Assembly: GCA_020152595.1 (NCBI GenBank)
Contig: JAIGNY010000581.1
Span: forward strand, 1-64,000
Source: Chiridota heheva
Lineage: Eukaryota; Echinodermata; Holothuroidea; Apodida; Chiridotidae
Direction of reading: 5' to 3'
DNA length: 64,000 bases
Shown: one piece after another, positions 1-10,639 of the stretch
Layout: every line of letters starts with the position of its first letter
Numbering within the stretch: position 1 is the first letter of the stretch
The notes under the pieces: model-generated
Databases searched by the model: none
The model's input: the letters and a program-made list of their open reading frames with translations, nothing else
Told to the model about the DNA's origin: nothing
Made by a program: the position numbers and the translations under genes

Positions 1-592
1 ACAGTAGGAGAAAGGATGAAAATTTTAACAACATGCTGTTTTAAAGTCTAGTTTGTGCTAGACAAATAAAAGACTCTGAGAAGCAGAAAAATAAGTAGTA
101 ATCATATTTTGAAGTTCTGTGTCATTTGTTAGGAATGGCTGAATTCAAGACTACTGTATTTTGTGTCACTGTCCGAAAATGACTGAAACAGAGCTAAGTG
201 GAGTTACCATACACAAAAAAAAGAAAAAAAAAAAAGAACAGAAACTTTCATAGCTAGATATGGTGTTAACATGAACAATAATATACAGTAAAAGTCCAAT
301 GTTTCTGATTGGTCAAACACAAATACCGACAACCAATCAATAAACACAGCGGAAGTGTCTAGCACACTGTACATATACACACACAATGCATACGGTACGT
401 ACTTACTAGAAAAGATCCACAACCAGATGTGACGTGAAAGATATGAACATCGTTATTTTATGAATTTACTTAGATTCCCTTGTAGTTAAATCAGGGAATA
501 ATTAATTTCCAACAAATTATAATAACGATCGTTAAGTAAGTGACATCATGGGTCTTCTGTGGTAGACTTTCTCCACCAGTCATTGTCAAACA
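1..592. repeat. Dispersed element E, copy 1
   Basis: This block is repeated almost base for base at 5197-5773, and its centre recurs inverted at 18040-18245. It contains two CCAAT-type tracts (around 305 and 335) and an A-rich stretch near 214-238. Its order of motifs (a GAAATGACTGAAT-like stretch, a GTTAAG stretch, then a TAGACTT/CACCAGTCATT stretch) resembles a diverged element A such as the copy at 23146-23723, so E is probably a relative of that family. No coding potential is visible. Confidence 0.75.
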
Positions 593-715
593 TTAAAGGG
601 TTATTTAATGGTCAAGCATGTCCATCTAAAAAGGATTAGTTCAGTAGTCAAGCAAGACCATCTGATAAGAAAGAGGACTTCAAATGAAACTAGAACGGTA
701 AATACCATCAGGGTT
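593..715 (+). mobile_element. Left end of TTAA element A, two end units
   Basis: TTAA at 593-596 is followed by an element A end (AGGGTTATTTAATGGTCAAG) and then a second, better-conserved end unit beginning AGGATTAGTTCAGTAGTCAA near 639. The sequence continues through the AAAGAGGACTTCAAATGAAAC stretch typical of element A, then switches into the left flank of element G. It is therefore a truncated copy with the end already duplicated once, as in the large array at 30090-30965. Confidence 0.65.
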
Positions 716-754
716 TGCATGCCCATGCAAGTTGGTACCCATATTATATGCCCT

Positions 755-1988
755 GCCCATGGCATCCCACATGGTGTGACCCGTCCATGGCATCCCACAT
801 GGTGTGACCTGCCCATGGCATCCCACATGGTGTGACCCGCCCATGGCATCCCACATGGTGTGACCCGCCCATGGCATCCCACATGGTGTGACCTGCCCAT
901 GGCATCCCACATGGTGTGACCTGCCCATGGCATCCCACATGGTGTGACCCGCCCATGGCATCCCACATGGTGTGACCCGCCCATGGCATCCCACATGGTG
1001 TGACCTGTCCATGGCATCCCACATGGTGTGACCCGCCCATGGCATCCCACATGGTGTGACCCGCCCATGGCATCCCACATGGTGTGACCCGCCCATGGCA
1101 TCCCACATGGTGTGACCCGCCCATGGCATCCCACATGGTGTGACCTGCCCATGGCATCCCACATGGTGTGACCCGCCCATGGCATCCCACATGGTGTGAC
1201 CCGCCCATGGCATCCCACATGGTGTGACCCGCCCATGGCATCCCACATGGTGTGACCTGCCCATGGCATCCCACATGGTGTGACCCGCCCATGGCATCCC
1301 ACATGGTGTGACCCGCCCATGGCATCCCACATGGTGTGACCCGCCCATGGCATCCCACATGGTGTGACCTGCCCATGGCATCCCACATGGTGTGCCCTGC
1401 CCATGGCATCCAGCATGGTGTGACCCGCCCATGGCATCCCACATGGTGTGACCTGCCCATGGCATCCAGCATGGTGTGACCCGCCCATGGCATCCCACAT
1501 GGTGTGACCCGTCCATGGCATCCCACATGGTGTGACCCACCCATGGCATCCCACATGGTGTGACCTGCCCATGGCATCCCACATGGTGTGACCCGCCCAT
1601 GGCATCCCACATGGTGTGACCCGCCCATGGCATCCCACATGGTGTGACCTGCCCATGGCATCCAGCATGGTGTGACCCGCCCATGGCATCCCACATGGTG
1701 TGACCTGCCCATGGCATCCAGCATGGTGTGACCCGCCCATGGCATCCCACATGGTGTGACCTGCCCATGGCATCCAGCATGGTGTGACCCGCCCATGGCA
1801 TCCCACATGGTGTGACCTGCCCATGGCATCCAACATGGTGTGACCCGCCCATGGCATCCCACATGGTGTGACCTTCCCATAGCATCCAACATGGTGTGAC
1901 CCGCCCATGGCATCCCACATGGTGTGACCCGCCCATGGCATCCCACATGGTGTGACCCGCCCATGGCATCCCACATGGTGTGACCCGC
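755..1988. repeat. 28-bp minisatellite, about 44 copies
   Basis: The unit is GCCCATGGCATCCCACATGG followed by TGTGACCC; spacing between successive CCATGG sites is 28 bp. Variants (C/T in the last bases, CCAGCATGG for CCCACATGG) cluster in the right third and form 56-bp dimers around 1640-1850, which points to local amplification. The unit has no stop codon in any minus-strand frame, and because 28 is not a multiple of 3 all three minus frames stay open for about 1.2 kb. I do not regard it as coding. The right edge abuts the 900-bp tandem block without the usual element G right flank. Confidence 0.95.
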
Positions 1989-1989
1989 C

Positions 1990-2191
1990 GTTCCTGGAAA
2001 TTGTTGAAACTATACAGGCTTCTTATATATGACCGTCTCCTTTAGTGTAGTAAGACACAGTGTGGTCTAGCTAGTGTTCATGGGTACTCTATTACAGAGA
2101 CAAAATAGTAAAAGCTGTCTAAAGATTCTCACAAAGTAAATGAAGACAAAATATGAGGGGGCTATTCTAGTATTCTAAGAATTCCACTGAT
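1990..2191. repeat. 900-bp block, unit 1, part A
   Basis: The sequence starting TTCCTGGAAATTGTTGAAAC recurs at 3889 and 4797. It is the trailing part of the ca. 900-bp tandem unit and ends at ATTCCACTGAT, where the LINE at 2192-2760 begins. Confidence 0.8.
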
Positions 2192-2760
2192 AATATAATA
2201 ATAAAGTACTTATACAGCGCCATTACTAAAAAGATATTCTATCGCGCTTTCCAATCAAGATGTAGAATAATAAAACACACTGAGAAACTGCCAAAAGAAC
2301 CAAAGAAGAATAAAATTAAAAAATTAATTAAAGGCCAGCTTGAAAAGGTGAGTTTTTAGGTTACGTTTGAATGAGATAAATGATGAATTAGACTTTACTG
2401 AATCAGGCAGGTCATTCCATAGTTTGGGACTGATGGAACAAAATGCACGAGAACTGAACAAGTACGCAGTACGGGTAGAGAAAGAGGAGGATTACATGAG
2501 CTGCGTGTATTATATGTGGATTTACGGAACTGAATTAGCTGTTTGAGGTAGGCTGGTGCCTGATTATGAATACATTTAAAAACAAGACACAGAACTTTAA
2601 ATTGGATACGTTTAACAATAGGAAGCCAATGCAGTTCTTTAAGGCAGCTTGAAGCACTATCGAATTTGCATTTTTACAAAACAACTTTAGCTGCCTGGTT
2701 CTGAATTGATTGCATTGGTAATACACTAGAAGTGGGCAGCCCAGCAAACACAGCATTGCA
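2192..2760 (-). mobile_element. 5'-truncated CR1/L2-like LINE, 3' end
   Basis: On the minus strand the fragment encodes the end of a non-LTR reverse-transcriptase ORF. A readable stretch is ELHWLPIVKRIQFKVLC, followed by a match to the usual 'APAYL' and 'STYNTRSS' region, with stops and frame breaks further on. The 3' end shows the family hallmark GGCGCTGTATAAGTAC and then an ATT-rich tail at 2192-2215. The two unfilled units (4074-4090 and 4982-4998) give ATTCCACTGATGGAATTTC, so the insertion lies exactly between ATTCCACTGAT and ATGGAATTTC with at most a 2-bp target duplication. The copy is dead and 5' truncated. Confidence 0.85.
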
Positions 2761-3235
2761 ATGGAATTTCTATGACAAAATATGGAAATTGCTTGGCTGT
2801 TTCCACAATGGAATTCCAGCCATTTGCGCCAGAGGAGTTTAAGTAGGAAACTTTAGGTTGTTAGAAAAGGGAGGAATACACCTCAAAATGCCTTCTCCTG
2901 AGAATGAGGTTAATCCCCCTGTCAAAGAACAAATGCAGAGGGTTAAAAAACAATGCACTTCTTTTTTTCTTCTTCGTGTTTGCCCATGCATATTTGCAAA
3001 CAAATCTTCAAAAGGCTGTAAAAAGGCCAATTGATGATTTTTTCCTTCTTTTTTAAAGTTTTTTAGTGGAATTCAAATAAATTTCGCCAAACGTTGCCTC
3101 TACCTGTCCATGTCCCTGATCAACTGGAAGCTAAATAATCTAACATTAAACGTTAACAACTCCTACTCATAATTTAGTGCTCTTTTTCAACAGGTATGAC
3201 ATTCATACCATTAGCTTTAATATCAACATGTAGTC
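2761..3235. repeat. 900-bp block, unit 1, part B
   Basis: It begins ATGGAATTTCTATGACAAAA and carries the CCAGCCATTTGCGCCAGAGG stretch found again at 3240, 4143 and 5052. Its end (CAACATGTAGTC) jumps directly into the next unit, skipping about 440 bp present in later units, so it is internally deleted. Confidence 0.8.
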
Positions 3236-3781
3236 TTCCAGCCATTTGCACCAGAGGGGTTTAAGTAGGAAACTTTAGGTTGTTAGAAAAGGGAGGAATA
3301 CACCTCAAAATGCCTTCTCCTGAGAATGAGGTTATTCCCCCTTTCAAAGAGAAATTGCAGAGGGTTAGAAAACAATGCATTTTTTTTTCTTCTTTATGTT
3401 TGCCCATGCATATTTGCATAAAACTCTTCAAACAGCTGTAAAAAGGCCAATTGATGATTTTCTTTCTTTCTTCAAGTTTTTTAGTGGAATTCAAATCAAT
3501 TTAGCCAAAAGTTGCCTCTACCTGTCCATGTCCTTGATCAACTGGAAGCTAAATATTCTAACATCAAACGTTAACGACTCCTACTCATAGTTTAGTGCTC
3601 TTCTTCAACAGGTATGATATTCATACCATTAGCTTCAATATCAACATGTAGTCACATTGACAAATGTAAGTGAGATAAACAATGAACAGTAAAACAGATA
3701 TTTCTGCCTAAGCTGTTAATATCTCATTTTAATCTATAATGACAGGGTATATTTTCGATGGGTAGCTCTTAATTCATTAGA

Positions 3782-3825
<44 letters not shown>

Positions 3826-4083
3826 TATAAATCATGCCAAGTCCTTAATTTCAGTGATGAAGCTGCATAGCCACATGACACTGCTTTCCTGGAAATTGTT
3901 GAAACTATACAGGCTTCTAATATATGACTGTCTCCTTTAGTGTAGTAAAACACAGTGTGGGCTAGCTAGTGTTCATGGGTACTCTATTACAGAGACAAAA
4001 TGGTAAAAGCTGTTTAAAGATTCCTACAAAGTTAATGAAAAAAAAATATGAGGGGGCTATTCTAGTATTCTGAGAATTCCACT
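3236..4083. repeat. 900-bp block, unit 2
   Basis: This is a near-complete unit, similar to 4084-4990, with a 31-base poly-A tract at 3788-3818 and the part A segment at 3889-4083. It preserves the unfilled site ATTCCACTGATGGAATTTC across its junction with unit 3. Confidence 0.85.
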
Positions 4084-4990
4084 GATGGAATTTCTATATG
4101 ACAAAATATGGAAATTGCTTGGCTGTTTCCACAATGGAATTTCAGCCATTTGCACCAGAGGGGTTTAAGTAAGAAACTTTAGGTTGTTGAAAATGGAGGA
4201 ATACACCTCAAAATGCCTTCTCCTGAGAATGGGGTTATTCCCCCTTTAAAAGAGAAATTGCAGAGGGTTAAAAAACAATGCACTTTTTTTTTTTTCTTCA
4301 TGTTTGCCCATGCATATTTGCATAAAATCTTCAAACAGCTGTAAAAAGGCCAATTGATGATTTTTTTCTTCTTCTTTTTCAAGTTTTTTAGTAGAATTCA
4401 AATCAATTTAGCCAAAAGTTGCCTCTATCTGTCCATGTCCCTGATCAACTGGAAGCTAAATATTCTAACATAAAACGTTAACAACTCCTACTCATAATTT
4501 AGTGCTCTTTCTTCAACAGGTATGACATTCATACCATTAGCTTTAATATCAACATGTAGTCACATTGACAAATGTAAGTGAGATAAACAATGAACAATAA
4601 AACAGATATTTCTGCATAAACTATTAATATCTCATTTTGATCTATAATGACAGGGTATATTTTCTGTGCATAGCTCTTCCTTCGAGAAACATAAATCTCT
4701 TTTAACCACCAGGCAAAAAAAAAAAAAAAAATCCCTTTATAAATCTTGCCAACTCCTTAATTTAGTGATGAAGCTGCATAGCCACATGACACTGCTTTCC
4801 TGGAAATTGTTGAAACTATACAGGCTTCTAATATATGACCGTCTCCTTTAGTGTAGTAAAACACAGTGTGGGCTAGCTAGTGTTCATGGGTACTCTATTA
4901 CAGAGACAAAATGGTAAAAGCTGTTTAAAGATTCCCACAAAGTTAATGAAAAAAATATGAGGGGGCTATTGTAGTATTCTGAGAATTCCA
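4084..4990. repeat. 900-bp block, unit 3
   Basis: Full-length unit of about 907 bp aligned with unit 2. Its poly-A tract is shorter (about 17 bases near 4714) and part A lies at 4797-4990. The short minus-strand open frames repeated in each unit come from the same sequence and show no recognisable domain. Confidence 0.85.
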
Positions 4991-5104
4991 CTGATGGAAT
5001 TTCTATATTGCAAAATATGGAAATTGCTTGGCTGTTTCCACAGTGGAATTCCAGCCATTTGCACCAGAGGGTTTAAGTAAGAAACTTTAGGTTGCAAGAA
5101 AAGG
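4991..5104. repeat. 900-bp block, unit 4, truncated
   Basis: The start of a fourth unit breaks off at TTAGGTTGCAAGAAAAGGG, after which the sequence is unrelated until element E copy 2 begins at 5197. Confidence 0.8.
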
Positions 5105-5196
5105 GATTTCCCGACAACAAATCCCAAGTCAGACACTTAATTTGTAAGAGGAAAGTTTAGGGCAGCTAGTTGATTTATTTTGAGCTGTAGCGCATA

Positions 5197-5773
5197 CAGT
5201 AGGAGATAGGATGAAAATTTTGCCCAACATGCTGTTTTAAAGTCTAGTTTGTGCTAGACAAATAAAAGACTCTGAGAAGCAGAAAAATAAGTAGTAATCA
5301 AGTTTTAAAGTTCTGTCATTTGTTAGAAATGGCTGAATTCAAGACTACTGTATTTTGTGTCACTGTCCAAAAATGACTGAAACAGAGCTTAGTGAAGTTA
5401 CCATACACAAAAAAAGAAAAAAGAAACTTTCATAACTAGATATCATGTTAACATGAACAGCAATATACAATAAAAGTCCAATGTTTTTGATTGGTCATAC
5501 ACAAATACTGACAACCAATCAATAACCACCGCGGAAGTGCCTAGCACACTGTACATACTCACATAATGCATACAGTACATACTTATTAGAAATGATCCAC
5601 AACCAGACGTGACGTGAAAGATATGAATGTCCCAATTTTATGAATTTACTTAGATTCCCTTGTAGTCAAATCAGGGAAAAAATTAATTTCCAACAAATTA
5701 AACTAACAATCGTTAAGTAAGTGACATCATGGGTCTTCTGTGGTAGACTTTCTACACCAGTCATTGTCAAACA
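5197..5773. repeat. Dispersed element E, copy 2
   Basis: It matches 1-592 nearly continuously; with the following segments it forms a duplication of about 0.85 kb (1-ca. 880 and 5197-ca. 6030) at an offset of about 5.18 kb. The duplication includes the truncated element A end (5774-5895) and the first 28-bp units. Confidence 0.85.
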
Positions 5774-5932
5774 TTAAAGGGTTATTTAATGGTCAAGCAT
5801 GTCCATCTAGTAAGGATTAGTTCAGTAGTCAGGCAAGACCATCTGATAAGAAAGAGGACTTCAAATGAAACTAGAACGGTAAATACCATCAGGATTTGCA
5901 TGCCCATGCAAGTTGGTACCCATATTATATGC

Positions 5933-7040
5933 CCTGCCCATGGCATCCCACATGGTGTGACCCATCCATGGCATCCCACATGGTGTGACCTGCCCATGGC
6001 ATCCAGCATGGTGTGACCCGCCAATGGCATCCCACATGGTGTGACTCGCTCATGGCATCCCACATTGTGTGACCCGCCCATGGCATCCCACATTGCGTGA
6101 CCCGCCAATGGCATCCCACATGGTGTGGCCCACCCATGGCATCCCACATGGTGTGACCTGTCCCACACAGCCCCCTCCCATGTCCCACACGGCCTCCTCC
6201 CATGTCCCACACGGCCTCCTCCCATGTCCCACACGGCCTCCTCCCATGTCCCACACGGCCTCCTCCCATGTGCCTTCTCCCATGACCTCCCATGTTCCCT
6301 GTCCCACATGCCCTCCTCCCATGAACAGCCTCCTCCCATGTCCCACAGGCCTCCTTCATGTCCCACATCCTCCCATGACCAGCCTCCTCCCATGTCCCAC
6401 ACGGCCTCCCATGTCCCATGTCCCCATGTCCCACACGGCCTCCTCCCATGTCCCACACGGCCTCCTCCATGTCCCACACGGCCTCCTCCATGTTCCACTC
6501 TGCCTCCTCCCATGTCCCACAGGGCATCCCATTTCCCATTCAGCATCCCATTTCCCACACGGCGTCCCATGTCCCACATGGCGTCCATGTCCCACACAGC
6601 ATCCCATGTCCCACACGGCATCCCATGTCCCACACGGCATCCATGTCCCACACGGCATCCCATGTCCCACACGGCATCCCATGTCCCACATGGCATCCCA
6701 TATCCCAATGGCATCCCATGTCCCATATGGCATCCCATGTCCCACATGGCATCCCATGTCCCACATGGCATCCCATGCCCCATAGGGCATCCCATGCCCC
6801 ATAGGGCATCCCATGCCCCACATGGCATCCCATGCCCCACATCCCATTTTATCCCATGTCCTACATAACATCCCATGTCCCACATGGCATTCCACCCTAT
6901 GTACCACATGGCATCCCATCCTATGTCCCACATAAACAACCATATGTCCCACATTGCATTCCATCCCATATCCCACATAACATCCCACCCTATGTCCCAC
7001 ATGGCATCCTACCTCATGTCCCACATGACATCCCATAAGC
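5933..7040. repeat. Compound minisatellite of element G, copy 2
   Basis: About eight 28-bp units like those at 755-1988 (to about 6160) grade into roughly 22-bp units (CCTCCTCCCATGTCCCACAC, 6165-6520), then 19-bp units (CATCCCATGTCCCACACGG, 6520-6780), then CCCCATAGGG-type units, then 19-24-bp units with ACCCTATGT variants up to 7040. The right flank (CATCCTAGCTATCACAGTCC) is the same as at 10698. Frames are open on both strands because the unit lacks stops. This copy keeps the gradient that the pure 28-bp array at 755-1988 has lost. Confidence 0.92.
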
Positions 7041-7190
7041 AGTCTCATCCTAGCTATCACAGTCCCTGATTCAGCTAAGTATAGAAGTCAGTGTCAGTTA
7101 ATATAATAACATATGCAAATGAACTATTGAATAAAAAATAAAGGCAGAGTCAAATAATCATGCATGCCTGATATAGCCCTTGGTGCATAC
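7041..7190. repeat. Right flank of element G
   Basis: The sequence from CATCCTAGCTATCACAGTCC through ATGCAAATGAACTATTGAAT and AATCATGCATGCCTGATATA is shared with 10690-10840 and 25030-25520. It is cut short by element F-type sequence. Confidence 0.75.
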
Positions 7191-7194
7191 CACA

Positions 7195-7407
7195 TAATGC
7201 ATACCATTCATCAATATGCATCATCATCAAAAACAATAGGGCACATCTACAGACCATGGGCTATGTGTGTACCACATATGACATAAATCCAGTGTATGGT
7301 TCTTAAGATATCGTGCTTAAGGCGTCACACACAAATACACCCACAAACATGCCATCATGACCGCACACATGTAGGTGCCTGATGCTGATTGCATCGGAAC
7401 CAAAACC
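7195..7407. mobile_element. Element F, right-end fragment
   Basis: It shares ACATCTACAGACCATGGGCT, the AAGATATCGTGCTTA stretch, a CACA-rich stretch and the terminal GCATCGGAACC with copies at 25655-26325 and 29157-30001. The left end is missing. Confidence 0.7.
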
Positions 7408-8140
7408 TGATCAAGAAAACATCAGATTACTTACTTTTATAAGTGGATAACATCCAAAAAGCCTACCTACGCAAAGTCCTAAAAAAAAAAGACATTTCTG
7501 AGAAACAAATATGCTTGAAATCTTCCATCGGGCTTGTAAACTGCATTCTTAAAGAAATCTATAAATGCATCTCCTCACCGATGCAAAAAAAAACAAAAAA
7601 ACAATTGGAACAGAGTACTTGAGCATATAATAGTGAAGAAAATTTACTTAGTCGTTTTACTGGTTACAGAAACTAATAGAAATGTTTGCCATTCTAAATT
7701 TAGCCTCATTATTGCTTTAACACATTCTACATAAAGGCTTGAAAACAAAATGCAATTAGTTCTAGAGACAAACAACTTTTTCTGAGAATTTTGGTGGTCT
7801 GATTGATATTAAAGAGACCAGATATTCTGCTAACCTGGATAATGTGGAAATGAAATATACACTTCAGCATTTCTGATTGGTTGAATTATTTACCCAATCA
7901 CAAACAAGCCAATCAGTAACCATCACGGAATGACATATCAGATTTATTGATGATGGTTCTAGCAAATTTCTTGAGACGAGATTCTTTCTTTAACTTGATG
8001 ATAATATTAAGACAATTAGGGGAGGATTTGAATAATATTCCCAGACAACTTTGATTATCTTTCTGACATTATTTCAAATGATTGTCGTGATGCTCACATT
8101 AATTAACGTCTCTGAGTTACGAAATAAGCCCACATCCACC
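7408..8140. other. AT-rich stretch without a gene
   Basis: No recognisable gene. A stretch at 7868-7930 with two CCAATCA-type motifs vaguely recalls the centre of element E. Poly-A runs lie near 7480 and 7585. Confidence 0.6.
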
Positions 8141-8144
8141 ATAG

Positions 8145-9185
8145 CAACACGGTACTAGGTGGGGGCAAACAAACATCAAATCTGCGAACAAGCATTACCA
8201 ATGCATTGACATTCAGATGTTCACGAGGCCTGCCGCAAGCTTTGGTCCATTTGGCACTTCTCCGGTTCTTTCAAGGTTTTAGTAAAGGGAATAAACAAAA
8301 TTCCATTTGCTAACCATTCTGGGTAACGGGGTTCAGATTTACATAGCCTGTATTACAAAGCCAGTAGAGGGCCCATTAGAACAATTTTTGTTTACTTTTT
8401 TGTCGTTACTCAGTCTGTGTGTGCATAAATTTGTTTTGTACAGTAAATTGCATCGACTACTTTAGCACGCGCCGCTGCTAGTTGTACTGCACCAGTACTG
8501 CGTAGGATGTTTGCCCTGCTAGTTGTACTGCACAGTACAGTACTAGTTGTACTGCAGCAGCAGGATGTTTGCCCTGCTAGCTGTACTGCACCAGTGGGCG
8601 TGAGGACTAGCTGTACTGCATCAGTACTGCGAGGATGTTTGCCCTGCTAGTTGTACTGCACCAGTGCGAGGATGTTTGCCCCAGTACTGCACCAGTAGAG
8701 GATGTTTGCCCTGCTAGCTGTACTGCACCAGTACTGCATAGGATGTTTGTCCTGCTAGTTGTACTGCACCAGTGCGAGGATGTTTGCCCTGCTAGTTGTA
8801 CTGTACCAGTACTGCGAGGATGTTTGCCCTGCTAGTTGTACTGCACCAGTACTGCAGGATGTTTGCCCTGCTAGTTGGCACCATGTTAGGATGTTTGCCC
8901 TGCTAGTTGTACTGCACCAGTACTGCGTAGGATGTTTGCCCTGCTAGCTGTACTGCACCAGTACTGCATAGGATGTTTGTCCTGCTAGTTGTACTGCACC
9001 AGTACTGCGTAGGATGTTTGCCCTGCTAGTTGTACTGCACCAGTACTGCATAGGATGTTTGCCCTGCTAGTTGTACTGCACCAGTACTGCGTAGGATGTT
9101 TGCCCTGCTAGTTGTACTGCACCAGTACTGCGTAGGATGTTTGCCCTACTTCAGTTACACAGATTTTGTTGCTAGGCAAATTCAT
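8145..9185. mobile_element. Inverted-repeat element D carrying a minisatellite
   Basis: The left end (AGCAACACGG...GTGGGGGCAAAC at 8152-8183) is an imperfect inverted match to the right end (GATGTTTGCCCTACTTCAG...TTGTTGCTAGGC at 9135-9178). The interior 8200-8470 aligns with 18880-19130. The right part is filled by the 41-bp array listed separately. No transposase is encoded. The target-site length could not be set. Confidence 0.6.
8468..9150. repeat. 41-bp minisatellite inside element D, about 16 copies
   Basis: The unit runs TGCTAGTTGTACTGCACCAG then TACTGCGTAGGATGTTTGCCC; spacing of GCCCTGCTAG at 9061 and 9102 is 41 bp. Early units are irregular (deletions near 8520-8700), while units from 8890 on are nearly identical, so the right part was amplified most recently. 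The related copy at 19135-19180 has a single unit. Confidence 0.93.
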
Positions 9186-9378
9186 GCGATGATTGGTAGA
9201 AAAAAAAACTGCCAATCATCTAACACAGACAGGTTAATTGTCACAGACTATGGTACAGTATCTTCACTTTGGTGTCTTCAGCTTTCAAGCACATTTAAGT
9301 CGGTTCAAAATTTTACCTGTGTAAGTGATTACTAGGGTTAGTGATCAATGGACAAATAAAGTAACAAGTTCACCTTAA

Positions 9379-9575
9379 AGGAATATTCCCATGTAAAGGA
9401 ATATTCCATGTTTTTAAAGGAGTATTCCTATATTTTTAAAGGAATATTCCCATATTTTTAAAGGAATATTCCCATCTTTAAAGGAATATTTCCATGTTTT
9501 TAAAGCAATATTCCTATGTTTTAAAGGAATATTCCCATGTTTTCAAAGGAACATTCCCATTTTTTTTCATAACCT
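9379..9575 (+). repeat. 21-bp array, left end of element B
   Basis: Nine units of about 21 bp with the core GGAATATTCCCATG. Single-base variants occur (GGAGTATTCC near 9418, GCAATATTCC near 9503, GGAACATTCC near 9547). Confidence 0.88.
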
Positions 9576-10061
9576 TTCATAAAGAAAGAGAAATTTTTAA
9601 AAACAATTTAGTACAAATGTATATGTTGATATGTTATTCCTACAAGGAAATATTCAAATTTTAAGGTTCACAAAAATGTCAATAAACGAAAAGGAAAAGT
9701 ATGACAGTATGACATCACAGCGACACATTCTCCACAAAGTTGATGTATTTCATTAAAATCTATCATCCTTTTTATTAGTAAAACCTGGTAGAAAAATAAA
9801 TTGACGAAAGTTAGGTATTCATATACATTGCAAATATACCCTATTTCAATAACTTTTGGAAAATTGTTTCTAATCATACAGAAACAACCAATTAATGTTA
9901 AAAGAAATACATAAACATTTGCAATGGAATTGCCTCTATGATATCATCAAACAAGAATTCATCATACTGTACAAAAACTTTAAAATGCAATTGGAAAATC
10001 TTTAAAAAAACCATATGTTCTGAATGGCATATTGGCTCTAAAAGTATGCTTTTTTAATTAA

Positions 10062-10286
10062 GGTTTTACAAAAAACCATGGGAATATTATAAGAAAATCA
10101 TGGCAATATTACAAAAAACCATGGCAATATTAAAAAAAAAACCCATGGAAATATTAAAAAAAACCCATTGAAGTATTACAAAAAAACATAGGAATATTAC
10201 AAAAAACCATGAGAATATTACAAAAAACCATGAGAATATTACCAAAAAACCATGGAATATTACAAAAAAACCATGGGAATATTCCT
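10062..10286 (-). repeat. 21-bp array, right end of element B
   Basis: Ten units with the core CCATGGGAATATTAC are the reverse complement of the left array. Variants include CATGGCAATATT, CATTGAAGTATT and CATGAGAATATT. Confidence 0.88.
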
Positions 10287-10639
10287 TCAAATAAATTATG
10301 CTATAAACATTAAAGTAGTTTTCCAAATCAGTTAAAAATTCACCATTTTAAAGCATTTTGTTAAAAGTTTCCTCGTTTTTAGCTCAACATCTCTTTAAGG
10401 GATTTTAAGCTTAAGCAAGACTCAGCCCAAAATCAAGATTTTTGTTCGGATACGTTAGGATATTTGTAGCGTTTATCTAATCCTAAGCGTTTATTAAACA
10501 TTTTGTTGTGTTAATTTCCCTTGCATAGATTGACCCATGGATGCAACAACACTTTGTATTAGCACAGTTTTAATTTTGCATTCCAAATCTCATCAAAAAT
10601 GACTTCAAAATTTGGTTTTTGCTCAGTGTGATTCGAATG

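Larger units (their letters stand above)
9379..10286. mobile_element. TTAA element B with tandem arrays at both ends
   Basis: The left end TTAA (9375-9378) then AGGAATATTCCCATG is mirrored at the right by CATGGGAATATTCCTTCAA (10272-10290). From the left end about nine 21-bp units (AAAGGAATATTCCCATGTTTT) run to 9575; from the right end about ten inverted units (AAAAAACCATGGGAATATTA) run from 10062 to 10286. The ca. 485-bp middle is AT-rich and non-coding. Both termini seem to have been tandemly amplified inward. Confidence 0.75.

Noticed and set aside
601..1976. Long minus-strand proteins of over 400 residues
   Set aside because: They are translations of the 28-bp minisatellite in three frames, with the same 28-residue period; no domain and no codon bias.
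755..1988. CRISPR array
   Set aside because: Units are directly adjacent without unique spacers, and the context is a eukaryotic transposon-rich region.
5782..7069. Several 100-400-residue frames on both strands
   Set aside because: By-products of the compound minisatellite; overlapping frames on both strands all remain open.
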